DNA of 64,000 nt. Source: Floccularia luteovirens. Lineage: Eukaryota; Basidiomycota; Agaricomycetes; Agaricales; Squamanitaceae. The stretch is taken from positions 868,001 to 932,000 of the forward strand of contig VSJF01000001.1 in assembly GCA_009739215.1 (NCBI GenBank), written 5' to 3'. The notes below the pieces were generated by a model. The model searched no databases. It saw only the letters and a list, made by a program, of their open reading frames with translations, and was not told the DNA's origin. Below are positions 46,945 to 58,595 of this stretch, piece after piece. Both the position numbers and the translations under genes were made by a program. Numbering within the stretch: the first letter of the stretch is position 1; the number at the start of each line of letters is the position of its first letter.

Positions 46945-47684
46945 TTATTTAATTTCTGGTTTTAGGACTTCGCCATTGGCCACAGCGGGTTCCGCCGCAA
47001 TCAGAACTGAAACCCATCTGGTCCAAGTTTTAGAAGGGTTCTTCCATGCGTGCATAGTGCCTTTCTGGACAACAGTATCACCTGGATTTTTTAGATGCTT
47101 CTCTGTGCCATCCTCCGTTATCAAGATGAGTTCACCTGAAACTGCCCACAAACACACATGATAAGCACTAATCAGAGATGTAATTATGCTTACCAAGTAT
47201 GTTGAAATCCAACGAAGAAGTCCGATGCTATGAGAGGTTCTTATGTCATTCATTATAAATTAAACATAATCAATGACATACCATTGGAGTGGTTACACCT
47301 GGAGCGAGCTCAGTTGATCTGAGGTTGGTGCCGTTCGGAGGAACCAGTCCGAAATTGGCGACGTTGTCAATCACTCTTGAACGACCGTCCTCACTACGAT
47401 TTTATGGATCTACATAGCGAGCCTACGTAATAAAAGTCACCACTCACCTCAAATTGTTGTCATTAGTCGGAATTGAGTCCGTTGTTACCCAGATGCCGGC
47501 AGACTTAACCCCCTCCATACCACCCATAAACTAGGGTAGAAATTAGATAGGCTCAGATAGAAACTAAAGAAGCTACCTCAGCGGGAATGTAGGTGTCACT
47601 TTGCACGATTGCTACGCCTGCCGCATCGTGAGAGGTTACAATACGACGTAATTCCGGGAAAGAATCAGTAGGTGGGTTGTTCAT
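46945..47684 (-). CDS. Cupin-domain protein
   Basis: Starts MNNPPTDSFPELRRIVTSHDAAGVAI at 47684 and ends AEPAVANGEVLKPEIK. The C-terminal cupin barrel is recognised from HRTSSLDFNILG, then ELILITEDGTEKHLKNPGDTVVQKGTMHAWKNPSKTWTRWVSVLIA: the second cupin motif with PGD and the terminal His is present. The first half has GMEGVKSAGIWVTTDSIPTND and LRSTELAPGVTTPMHRT. Small single-domain cupins of this type occur next to many catabolic genes in fungi; most lack a known reaction. Five exons or so. Convergent with the SDR gene, stops about 100 bp apart. Confidence 0.8.
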
Positions 47685-47987
47685 GATGAAAGAAAAAGGT
47701 TGTCGAGCTCAGCCATGACTTATCACATACATATAGGTTTTCAGACTGGTTTCTTGCCATCAAGACCGATTATGTGAATGACATTTGTCTGTGTCACATG
47801 TCAAGACTTTATTTTTGCTATTGTTTACTTATACGTGAGATGCATGGATAAAGGGTCTTGAAAGTCATCAACCCAACCGAATATAGCGGCGGCGCCATAT
47901 CACGAGGGCCGGGTGAGCAAAAAATAAGCACGGCAATTAACGACGTTGAATACCGAAGAAGATACAAAAAGGAGTAACAAATAGGAT
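47685..47987. other. Intergenic region between cupin start and PEX16 stop
   Basis: 303 bp, promoter of the leftward cupin gene and 3' flank of PEX16. Nothing structured seen. Confidence 0.4.
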
Positions 47988-49355
47988 TTATGGGGCAGTA
48001 TCTTTGTTGATGATTCAGTGGAGAAGTTAGCGTTTGAGGAAAACGACACTTACAATAATAATATTCATCTATCAACGGAATCCAATCCTTGACAAATGTA
48101 CCAATTATTCCCAACAGTGGGGTACGGGACGTTCTGGAGACTACCCCTTCAAGTTTCGGTCTGTGCGAAAGGGGAGAGATGAGATGTAGTCACTGAGAAA
48201 TGAAAGAATAACTAACCGAGTATATGTTTCCCAAATTGATCCACGGAGAAGGTACCATAGCATGTCTCTGTCTCTTCTGGCATACTCTGACCTTTCAAGA
48301 GCAGATGAAGGGGGTGGCGTTCGGCGGAGATTCCGTGAGGCAAGTTCCATGAATAAGGCAGTCACAAGCGCGCGGTTAGATTTACGGTCTGCATAAAGTA
48401 AGGAGGCTGAGGAATTGGGTTTAATTAAAAGCATCAAAAATAAAACTGGGAAATATACCATATACAAGCGGTCGAAGTATATATATGATTTCGGCAAGCC
48501 AATCCTGGGGGGACGACAAATTTTGTACGAGCGAGAGAGACGGCTTTACGGCGGATGTTGTCAAGGCTTTGGATAGTAAATAATCTTCCACTGAGGTATC
48601 CGAGCGTGCAGGTGGAGGAGGTGTTGTAAGTAAGGAATGTGGAGGTAGAGGGATATGATTGTTTTTCAAGTGATCAGGTGTTGCAGGAGGCGAGGATTGA
48701 GGGGTTGAAGGGGCCAAAGTGGGCGAAGATGTATTACTCGGTGGCGGTAAGACAGTGGGGTCGAAGTCTCTCTCCGGGATGGGTGGAGAAACAAGTGGCC
48801 TGCGTGTTGTCCTGAGGAGCATAAGACGAAGGATAGCTCTGAGTGACCATTTGTAAGATGATGGTATGTAAACAGGGAGAATGAAACTTTACTTGATAGA
48901 CTCTAAAGCTATGATTCCCCTCCACTTGTTCTGTTCTGAAACCTTCCGCCTTAAACCCATCTCGATCGCAAGTTCTGTGAAGCGAATTATTTCGAGTGCA
49001 CTGGCTGCCCATTTGTATCGTGCATTTTTGTCTAACCATGCTCTTGTGAAGCGGGTATGTAGGGAGGACGGGATAAAGGGGCGGTAACGCGGGTTGTTCT
49101 TGACAATTTTAGCGAGGAGTGTATCATGGTACATACTCATAAGGTTGAGGAGAGTGGTCACTAAAATGGGTTTAGAGGTGTTAGAGTGCATGAATAAGGA
49201 CGGAGTAATGACTGACGAGCTTCGGAAGCTAGCTCAGCATCCTTAAATCGACCTGGCAGAAACCAGGTGATTGATCTCAATGAGGATTCGAGAGTCGAAA
49301 TGGTAGATACGTTCTTTATGAGAAAAGATTCATATTGAGCGATTGACGAGGACAT
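47988..49355 (-). CDS. PEX16: Peroxin-16 (peroxisomal membrane biogenesis)
   Basis: The N-terminus MSSSIAQYESFLIKNVSTIS, followed by LESSLRSITWFLPGRFKDAELASEA and LLNLMSMYHDTLLAKI, is diagnostic for Pex16. FTRAWLDKNARYKWAASALEIIRFTELAIEMGLRRK and WRGIIALESIKAILRL continue the domain. A Ser/Pro-rich insert follows, then WLAEIIYILRPLVY, DRKSNRALVTALFMELASRNLRR and WYLLRGSIWETYTR, and an end with IVGTFVKDWIPLIDEYYY. The last tiny exon adds TAP and stop at 47988. Pex16 sits in the ER and peroxisome membrane and recruits Pex3 and membrane proteins. At least six exons. Confidence 0.92.
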
Positions 49356-49877
49356 AAGAAAGACTCGGGTCGTGGAAGGGACTGAGTGAGGTGTTGGGGA
49401 TGTGAAGGTTAGATTTCATTGACCAGTGGCCGGTCCCCCGTGATTACCGTCGGCTTCTTCCTAAGATATTCCCACGGACCATTCAATCAAGTCTGTCTTT
49501 AGAGGTTTGTACTTGTAAGCTTGAATTCGAAGGATACAGTTATGCACAAGCATCAGGAATATAATCATTTCTGTCTTAATTGAAATCTCATCCTGTTAGG
49601 TTTTAGACTACAATTTTGTTACATATCTTAATTACCATGAGTGACAAAACATGGGCCTCGTGTTGATCAAATCAAAATCTCTTGATTTTTCCGTACATTC
49701 ATTTCTCAACCACGGCACTGGTATGTAAAATACCTGCTGTCCTTTCCATTCTAGGGTCTCGGTGGACAGGTGCCACAAACGCTGCAGGTGCCCAGTCAGG
49801 CCTCTCTAGGGATCCGACGTTAGCTGTAAACCACCATATAGCTCCTTCACGTTAATTTTTCCTCGACTGTAACCTCG
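49356..49877. promoter_or_regulatory. Divergent promoter region of PEX16 and an unknown gene
   Basis: 522 bp between divergent starts. No clear element or coding signal seen. Confidence 0.4.
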
Positions 49878-51582
49878 ATGCAACGCACCACCCCATCAGA
49901 ATCGAGCACAATGGGTCTCGATTACCTTCGCTTAAGTCCTGTGAGGGGACAACTTGAGCCTTATGATCCAACCACTACCAAGTCCTGGAGATATATCCAA
50001 GTAACAGATACCCTTGATGAACTCAAAGTAAGAACTGGGTTCCTCTTATCTCTTGAAAAATTTTCCCAATGATGATCGATGGCTTCTTGCAGGTCCTTCT
50101 ACCTCCGGGGACCGCAGCTATGTACGAACAACTCTTAAAACTAGAATCCTATGAGCTAGAGAAAAAGACACGCCTGTCTTGGGAACGAATCCTCGAGATT
50201 CGACATTTGAAGGAGCGCATGCTCCGTAAGTGCCAGAAGATTGCAAAATCTTCCCCTCCGATTCCATCTGCCACGAAAGGACCACGTTTCCAATCTCATT
50301 TCGCACCTTCTGACTTCCGTCTGAAGGAGATGGAAAAATGGTTCCGCGAGCAACATAAACGCGCGAATGGACTGGTCCGCCGGCCATCAGCTCCTGGCAC
50401 TACACGATCTACCACTGAAAAACATACAGACATATGTTGCCCTCGATGCACTGCTTTAGGTAAAATGGCACACTCACACCCCCGCCCATCCATACCCTCG
50501 GCCAAATACCCTATTCAACGTTCAATTACTGGCCCTGAGGCAAGCACAGCATCGCGTCAACAACGCGAGGCAGTCCTTGTACAAGTGTCAAAATCTATTG
50601 CAGGTACTGAAATTAAGTCTAAAACAAAATCATCGGTGCTCGTCGAGAGCCAGGTGTCCAAACAACAACTTGATACCGCATCTGCCGTACAACCCGTCGA
50701 TCGTGCAACCATAGCTTCTCCGCCCCCACTTCCTGTGTTTATTAGGGGACAACGTGAAGCGTTCGGATTGGATGATGACGACACGCAAGACACTAACAAT
50801 GAACCAGAGCTGCAAGTGATCCGCAACTCACAAGATCAGGCCCAAAGCCCCTCTTCGGAGACAGATTCAGACACTTTATCTGTCTCCCCTACTCCATCAC
50901 CTCCTGCTCCTGATGATTACCCTGCAGCTGAGAACGGAAAGGATGGCGTTGCTATCAGGGGTACATTGGAGTCTTCTTTAACGCGCACTGTAAGTAACCG
51001 CGCGCGACCTGCCCTTGCACGCCGTAGAAGCTGTATTAAGCGCGCTAGCATTGGTGATATTGCAAAAACTGTATCTTGGGCAGATGACCAGGAATGGGAC
51101 CAGCAGCTTGCAAGGGTGACTGCTGTTACGCGTAGTGCACAGGATTCGGGTGCGTGTCTACGTTCCTATTATCCCCTCTACAAAATTTCTTCATCATTGA
51201 ATGACAATTTGTTGTTCTGTAAGCAGAATCGAAATGGGCCGAAGTGCGCACCCTTTATACTGAACAGCTTGCAGGACTCGATGCACTGCAAGCTCAGGTA
51301 GCACAGGGCCTTGAAAACTTACAACTAGAGGTCACACATCTTCAACGTATAAATGAAACTGTGTGTCGTCATCGTGATGCCATTTCTACGGCGTTCCATG
51401 AGTTTGAGCAGTCTCAAGAGGTCTTTCAGGGTAAAAGTATGTGTTTTTACTCCGTACTGGCTTTTTGATATAGCTTAGAACTTTATTTGATAGTACAAGA
51501 AGCATTAGATACAGCGAGGGAAGTACTCCCACGTATCGCTGCCGCAACTAAACGAGAGCTTCGTGCAATCGACGAGGTGTAA
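49878..51582 (+). CDS. Unknown protein with Ser/Pro-rich middle and C-terminal coiled coil
   Basis: Exons 49878-50027 and 50093-51149 and two or more later exons, with TAA at 51580-51582, join in phase. The N-terminal part (GLDYLRLSPVRGQLEPYDP, LLPPGTAAMYEQLLKLESYE) looks structured, and is followed by a basic helix-rich stretch (RILEIRHLKERMLRKCQKI). A CxxC pair occurs in CCPRCTALGK. The long middle is rich in Ser, Pro and acids and predicted disordered. Near its end is ARRRSCIKRASIGDIAKTVS with WADDQEWDQQL, which looks like a conserved motif with a possible kinase site (RRRSC). The C-terminus, from LYTEQLAGLDALQAQVAQGL on, shows heptad spacing for about 100 residues. I do not recognise the family. 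Confidence 0.7.
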
Positions 51583-51934
51583 CTTGTTCTCAATCCAAAT
51601 ATGCAAACTTATCCAATTCCAATTATTTTCTATGTTTTCTGTTCCATGCAGCAAATAACGACTATCATGTCCACTGTCTTATACCCATATTCCCGCCTCG
51701 AAAACTTGATCAACCACATAAGATTTGAATAAAATCGACACATGTGATAAATGTAACTACAAAGAATAGATAATGGCGTTTACTTAACACATATGTACGT
51801 GTTGTTTTGGAATACAAATGAGAAATAACAGTTATGGGTCATCAGAGTCCGTTATTGAGTCTAATAAAAACACGATAGCAAATAATGGGTAGTAGATATG
51901 CGAACAAATGATAGTGTGTTGACTCTGTAATTTA
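51583..51934. other. Convergent 3' intergenic region
   Basis: 352 bp between two stop codons, AT-rich, no coding signal seen. Confidence 0.4.
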
Positions 51935-54396
51935 TTAGAATACGGCGCCATGTTGTCTTTTCGCTTGAAGCCACCAATGCCGGACGACAGCCAGGAATGT
52001 AGTTAGTATGATTAAAGAGAGTGCGATGACGATGCCGAATACATTGAAAGGCTTGCCTGCAGCATGTTCGTTCTTGGGTATAAATACATTCATAGAGAAT
52101 AAACCTAATGCTCAATCTATAAAGAATAATTGAGGTGGAAGCGTTGGGACTTACCGATCGGCATCTGTATGCATAAGACAGCCATACTGATGACTGTAAG
52201 GTATATCAAGGCCTTGTCGGTCCCGCCTTTGGTCGTTGCAAATGTCGAACGAAGTTGAGCCAAGTAAGTTGGATGTGACTGGCTCAACATACGCTCGTAA
52301 TGCGCTAATGAGTGCTGAAGTGTAAGGATATGATCTACATTTGTTAATATAACAGGAATATAATAGAATGGGAGGGTTACCATCATACCTTGAACATCAC
52401 CCATATAAATCGCGACTTCAAGCTCCTCTCCTTTCGAATTCCCATTACCAAGTCCAAACCGTCCGGCAGTGAGAAGTCGTTTTCGTATCTGTGCTACGAC
52501 TTCGGACTTCGTTGCAAGAAGCCGTCCAAGTGATGTCACTAAGCGCCTCGTACGGGCCATGCGTCGTAATGTCCCGTGTGTTGAATTGTTGACCCCCGTG
52601 CTATCTTGACCACGTTGTCGCCAGTTTCGCCACACACCACTTATGAACCGTTTCCAGCGTCTTACGACAAGGGGTGCCGTCAATCGTGGCGCTATGAAGT
52701 GTGGGCGTTTGTCATCTGCGAACCCGTCACTTCCGCTTGACGGAACTTTTTCTTCAGGGTATATAGCCATTGGAGATCCTTCTGTTTTTTCTGTGAGAAT
52801 AATTTCAAGGGAATGCATCCCTTCATATAGTTCCTCTGAAGGGATTTGTTTAGGGTTGTCCGAAAAGACAAGTTCATCAATGGCTACTACTTCCTTTTCT
52901 ATCTCTTCAAGGAAGGGGAAAAACGAGTCGACAATTGAGTCCAAAATCCCGTGAGCAATCCAATCTGGACATGACCATGATGTTCAGACTGCAAGAGATA
53001 GACCAAATATGCCATATAACAAACCTGATGACATGTTGATTACTTCCTCAAGTAATGCGATACGATTTCTCACTTTGTCGGTATGTTCTGTTAATAGAGT
53101 ATCAGCACTATAGGACTTCAAAGATGTCGAAAATCCCACCAGAGATATCTGTATAATGAAACTAAACCGAATTAAGTCATACCAAGAAGAGAATCAGAAC
53201 TTTTCATACACAACATATGCCTCCGTGGAACACAGTGAGATAAACGCTTGATTCTCCTACTGGACTTTCATCATGAACATGGCCTGCACCCTGAGTTTCT
53301 GCGGTCTTGCGTCGGAGCTTGTCCCTGGTAGCCTGACTTTCAATTACACGGAATGAAATAAAATAATACCCGAGCTTTGGAAAGAGCTCGAGTTTTTCGC
53401 GTGGATCTTGCTGCAAAATATCTTCCAAGGTGAGTGGATGAAGGTGTAACAACTAGCGAGTAATGAAAGCAATCAGCTGATATTTATGACTGACATCGTC
53501 TGACACACCTTTCCGATCGCACGCAGGTCCTCCCAAGTCGGAGAAGCAATATCCAAGAACCATGCCTTTGGCATCAGGCTGCGTTGGTCTGCAGGTGGGC
53601 TATGATCATCAGCAGTAGTCGTATGGGCAGGTTTATGTTTCCCTTTCTTAGACTTGTGCACTCCTGAAGGGTCAAATGGCATAGCATCACGACGTGTAAT
53701 AATGGGAGTTGCGGCCGCAGGATGATTGGTTTGCGCAAATTGTGCGCGGGACCTGCCGTTTCGTTTGAATTTCGCGGGCCTTTTTAATATCCCTTCTAGT
53801 TGGGTGAGCACCAAAGGCAAGGAGGTGGTAGTTGTAACGCATCGGGCAGGGCCTTTGGCCAGAACCTCACCCTCAGCAAGCGTAGAGAATTGTGGCTGGT
53901 GTCGACTTGGATGGGATCCAGGAGGGAGGTATAGAATAAAATTGCGGGGAATTTGTCGAGACCTTTGAATGGCAATAAGGCGGCTGATACGAACGGCAAT
54001 GCTACGTTCGGAGGATACTGTATGTAGACTAGCATTACTAGAGCGACGTTTCCGACGACGCGCTATCTGCGAGCGTGTGGTAGTTAATATTGATGACCGA
54101 ACGGAGGAAGATGAAGAGGATGAGGTATCTGAAGAAGCATTGCCCTTTGCCCACCGGGTAATGGCAAGCTCTAGAACAGCAGCGAGAGCACCTAGCCTTC
54201 CGGCACCACGAAAAGAGTTACTGGATGACGAAGAAGAAGAGCTTGTAGAAGCAGAGGAGATAACGCTGGTAGGACGAGAAGGGGGATAACCCCGGTAAAT
54301 GTCGTCGTCAGAATTGTGATCGTTGTGGTCGTTGACATTTTCACCCTTGTCGTGAACTAGCTGAAGGGGATTGGGTGACGGACGGACGGAATCCAT
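51935..54396 (-). CDS. CorA-type magnesium transporter (Mnr2/Alr-like)
   Basis: A Ser/Arg-rich cytoplasmic head of about 300 residues (MDSVRPSPNPLQL...; Ser runs) precedes the CorA fold: WFLDIASPTWEDLRAIGK, HLHPLTLEDILQQDPREKLELFPKLGYYFISFRVIE, then DWIAHGILDSIVDSFFPFLEEIEKEV and the long stalk helix with MARTRRLVTSLGRLLATKSEV and HILTLQHSLAHYERMLSQSHPTYLAQL. The two C-terminal helices are ALIYLTVISMAVLCIQMPIG and FGIVIALSLIILTTFLAVV. The loop that normally reads GMN at the pore mouth is SMN here (GLFSMNVFIP). Family members carry Mg2+ across plasma or vacuolar membrane as pentamers. TAA at 51935-51937. Confidence 0.88.
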
Positions 54397-54523
54397 TCAG
54401 GAGTAGCATAGGAGGAAGCGCTACCACTGGCTTAATAGTAATACGCTCAGCACCAGGAGAACATCTTTTTATTTTCCCACGATATAAGTTTGGGCGTAAT
54501 TTATGAATATTATGTAATGCACA

Positions 54524-55915
54524 TCACGCATCACCCATCCTTCTACGCTTCACATCACGTTCGCGCTCGCGGCCTGCCTTTGGGAAGGGACGCGACCGCT
54601 TTTCTTTTTGGCTTATTTTCTTCTGGCGCTTGTCAATGGCCTTTTTCACCGAAGACTTACCGCCCTCTGCAGCAAGCGCACTATATTTTGCGCGCATCAC
54701 CACCTCCCGTTTTTCAGCTGTAAATAGTCAAAAAATCATTTGTGTGTCAGTATCAATTGCAACTGACATTCTTTCAGCCACCAGGCGCCCTTTCCTGCCC
54801 GTCTCTTGTCCTTCTCTTCTTGTCGTAGCCGTCCGAGTGCCTCACGCGCGATACTTTGTTGCTTATCTTGATTCACGAGAGACTCAGTACGCTTCATTGC
54901 GCGCTCTAATCGTTCCACTTCTTGTTGCCTCTCTGCAAGCATCCCTCGCGGGGAGGACATGAGTCTTTTTCGTGCTCTTATTAGATTTTCTCCCAACGTC
55001 TTGAGCTCGGTCTGATGGGCTTCCGTCAGAAAGCCAAAGTTTTTCTCAAACTTTGTTGAGGAGAATTCCCCTGCCGTTGGGAGAAAGCGTGGATCTCTTG
55101 GTTGCTTTCACGGTCATCAGTAACCTTGGACCACTACTCCGAGCAGATACTTACTAATTTATGTACTTCTACTGCTTGACGATGGCGTGTAACAGGTCGC
55201 TTTGAAGTTACTTCCGTGGGCCTTTGTATACATAGACTATAAGAGAAGGCGGCAAGACAGCTTATAAAACACATACGCATGCTTGTTTGCCCGTTTCGAG
55301 ATATCTTTACGTGGCTTATTACTCCACTCAACTTTTCCCTTCTCTCTCTTTTCATCTTGTCCCAAACGCCTCTTCAGATCAGATTCTTCAGACTCCTCCG
55401 ATCCAGATGCATCAATATCTTCCACTCTAGCCAAAATATTTCGAGCGCGCCGTAATGCACCGAGAGGAATTTCTGAGAGGTCTGTGGATGATTGTGACTG
55501 AAGTACGACCACAAAACCGAAAAAAAACAGAACGAACTATTTTGCAAGTCCTTCTAGCAATGATAACAATATTATTGTAGTCCAATGTATGATGATTATA
55601 TGCACAACGTACCAAATCGTGAGGACCTGCTTCCTCTTCATTAAGGCTGTCAACATCCTCGTCATCCTCCCATTGCGCAACCCGAGGAGTATCAGCATCG
55701 TAATCTTGTTCTTCTGCCTCTGCGGGCAGTGTCAAGGTGTCCTTGCTTGATCCTTGCATAAATTCGTCATCAAAGGTCTCTTGTCCTTCTCCTAGATGTA
55801 AATCGCTTGATGAAGATTTTTCGCTGCCGGAACTGGACGAGTTGGATAAGGCACGTTTTCTAGGGTGTTGTGAAGATGGATTCGATATCACGATGGATGG
55901 CCTTTTTCGTGCCAT
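54524..55915 (-). CDS. RRP36: rRNA-processing protein RRP36
   Basis: The start MARKRPSIVISNPSSQHPRKR at 55915 is followed by an acidic Ser-rich head (WEDDEDVDSLNEEE), then IPLGALRRARNILARVED, KRANKHAPTEVTSKRPVTR, VPRDPRFLPTAGEF, FGFLTEAHQTELKTLGENL, and a basic helical tail with QSIAREALGRLRQEEKDKRRAGKGAWWLKESEKREVVMRAKY. The phrases KRANKHAP-E-SK-PV and RDPRF are diagnostic for Rrp36, a nucleolar factor of the 90S pre-ribosome needed for early 18S rRNA cleavages. The end KRRRMGDA and TGA at 54524 follow the 54-kb intron joined at GAAT|CTGAA. About six exons. An in-frame upstream ATG would add a few residues. Confidence 0.92.
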
Positions 55916-56526
55916 ACTTGTACAACCTGTCAATAAGAATGAGGCGGGTTCATGATCAAGCTTTCAAGTTGATGCACATGACCTTCCAGATTAAACAAAC
56001 ACTACACAAAGTTTTGAGATATCATCGTCATCTTCCGGTCCATTCATGAACCGAACACCGTTAGAAGATTCTGCTATTCCCATAGTTTGCGTCAGCTGAA
56101 TAAAGTCTTTGAATTCGCAGCTGTCATCTGCCGCAATTAGCCGAAACCACTAGAAATATTTCTTTTACACAATGTCTACACAATGCTTACACAAGGACAT
56201 GCAGGTCATTGCGTATAGCCGACGCGCTACATTTGTCGGACCTAGTCAACTTCCGCAAATTTCGAAGATTGTATAGACCCCTTCTTAACTCCACCAGAGC
56301 AAAAAACATCCAAGTGGTGCAAGACATCACTCATGCTTGCTTTGCTTTCCTACCACCCTTTTGGAAACTCTTCTCGGAACCAAGGTCGGCACTTTCATTT
56401 TAGGCCTTAGATTCACATCTATCTCTCGACCTTCTGATTGCATGTAATCCCGTGGATGCATCCAGACCACACTTCATCTAGGTATAAATGTAACTTCACA
56501 TTCAGTGGGTTATCGAGTCATACCTA
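55916..56526. promoter_or_regulatory. Divergent promoter region of RRP36 and the monooxygenase
   Basis: 611 bp between divergent starts. An open stretch at 56209-56403 lacks recognisable protein features. No clear element seen. Confidence 0.4.
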
Positions 56527-58450
56527 ATGGCGAACGATTCTAACGAACCATCCTCACAACCATCCTCAACCACGTTTTCGCAAAATATGGAGACCAAGGA
56601 TACTAGTTCTATCCTCTCCAAACATATTCACAGTGGTCGTTTTATGAAAGTTATATGCATCGGAGCCGGAGCATCTGGTTTACTCTTTGCATACAAACTA
56701 CAGCGTTCGTTCGAAAATTTCCACCTGACACTGTATGAGAAGAACGGTGACATCGGTGGAACCTGGTACGAAAACAAATACCCTGGGTGAGAAGCCTGAC
56801 ATTAAAATAGTTGTCATTTTAATGATAAATTACTCGCATTACAGCTGTGCATGCGACATCCCAGCACATGTATACACATGGAGTTTTGAGCCTAAAGCAG
56901 ACTGGTCCAAAACATACGCTGGGTCAAGTGAAATTTTCACATATTTCAATGAATTCGCCAGAAAGTACGAATTGAATCAATACATCAAACTTCGCCACGA
57001 GGTGGTTCATGCAGTGTGGGATGATGCTTATGGGATTTGGAAAATTCAGGTTAAAGACCTCGAGACAGGTGCGATTATCAACGACGAGTGTCATATCTTC
57101 GTGAACGCGACTGGCGTGCTCAACAAGTGGCGGTTGCCTGCAATTCCTGGAATTAAAGAATTTAAAGGGACACTTCTCCATACTGCACGATGGGATACTA
57201 ATGTCGACCTCTCCGGAAAACATGTTGCATTGATCGGTAATGGGTTAGTGGCTGTCCCACTTCAGTGCAGGACAAAATTGAATAACTTCTATAGATCATC
57301 CGCCATTCAGGTTCTTCCGGCCATCCATGGAGTCGTCAGCAAGATTACTAATTTCATCCGAGAAGCAACATGGATCACTCCCACCTTTGGTGGTGAGCCG
57401 CAAGTTTATACCGAAGAAGAAAAGAGACAATTCCTGAACCATCCAAAAACGCTTACAAGCCTAAGAAAAGAACTGGAATCCCGGACAAATGGACTTTTTT
57501 CTATTTTCTTTCAGGACTCCGATGAGCAAAAACAAGCTTCTGCAGAGGTTCGGAAGCTGATGCAACAACGGTTAAATAGTAATGTCTCACTAGAAGAAAA
57601 ACTCATACCGAAATGGGGAATTGGGTGCCGACGTATGACACCTGGCGTGGACTATCTCGAAACTTTGGGATCAGATAAAGTCAACATCGTTTTCGGAGGC
57701 ATTAAGCAGATTACAGAGACAGGTTGCGTGAGCAATGATGGGCAGGAACATACCTTCGACGCCCTCATCTGCGCAACAGGTTTTGACGTCTCATTTCGCC
57801 CTCGCTTCCCCATTATCGGTCTACGTGGCAGGAGCCTTGCAGATGAATGGGCGGAAGAAGCGAAAGGATATTGGGGAATAGCTGCGCCTAATATGCCAAA
57901 CTACCTGATTTTTATCGGACCAAATAGTCCTATTGGCAACGGCCCTGTTTTGTCCGCCGTGGGTACGCGATTAAACACAACTAACAAACTCCCATCCATT
58001 AATATGATTTTTTGAATAAATACAGAGGCTCAAGCTGATTATATGATGAAATTTATCAATCGATGGCAAACTGAACATATTCATAGCTTTTCACCTAGTG
58101 TGGAAGCAGTTGAAGATTTCATCACCCACAAGGACCAGTTCATGCAAAATACAGTCTGGAACCATCCATGCCGTTCGTGGTACAAATCCGACAGTGTGTC
58201 GGGTAAAATTAGCGCCTTATGGCCTGGTAGCACATTGCATTACATCGAGGCAATGGCAGAACCGCGATACGAAGATTGGGTAATTAGATACTCCGGAAAT
58301 CGCTTCTCGTTTTTGGGGGATGGCCGCTCGCGCACAGAGAGCACTCCAGGTGCTGATCTGGCCTATTATATTCGTACCTTCGACGATAGTCCCTTCCTTG
58401 GAAGAGCTAAGCAGAAAATTCATACAAGATGGCCAGGAGTGGGCAACTGA
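56527..58450 (+). CDS. FAD-dependent Baeyer-Villiger-type monooxygenase
   Basis: Exons 56527-56786, 56845-57243, 57295-57962 and 58026-58450 total 584 codons (583 residues). KVICIGAGASGLLFAYKLQ is the FAD-binding GxGxxG; IGGTWYENKYPGCACDIPAHVYTWSF is the typical GGTW/YPG.xCD stretch; FKGTLLHTARWD fits the Baeyer-Villiger fingerprint FxGxxxHxxxW; HVALIGNGSSAIQVLP is the NADPH Rossmann motif and ALICATGFDVSFRPRFP the ATG motif. The end runs through a substrate lid region with GSTLHYIEAMAEPRYEDW. Such enzymes insert oxygen next to ketones or oxidise heteroatoms in catabolism and secondary metabolism; the substrate is unknown. No signal peptide or anchor seen. Convergent with the next gene, stops 145 bp apart. 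Confidence 0.9.
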
Positions 58451-58595
58451 TTCGACCTAGCAATGATAAAGAGTTTCTCTATTCTGTCTTCTATAAAGAT
58501 ATGAAGCATGTATTCCGTAGCCTGTATATGGTATAACGTACATTGTACACATTGTATAGAAAATAGAGACTCGTTATATCTTTCGTTAAATGGTG

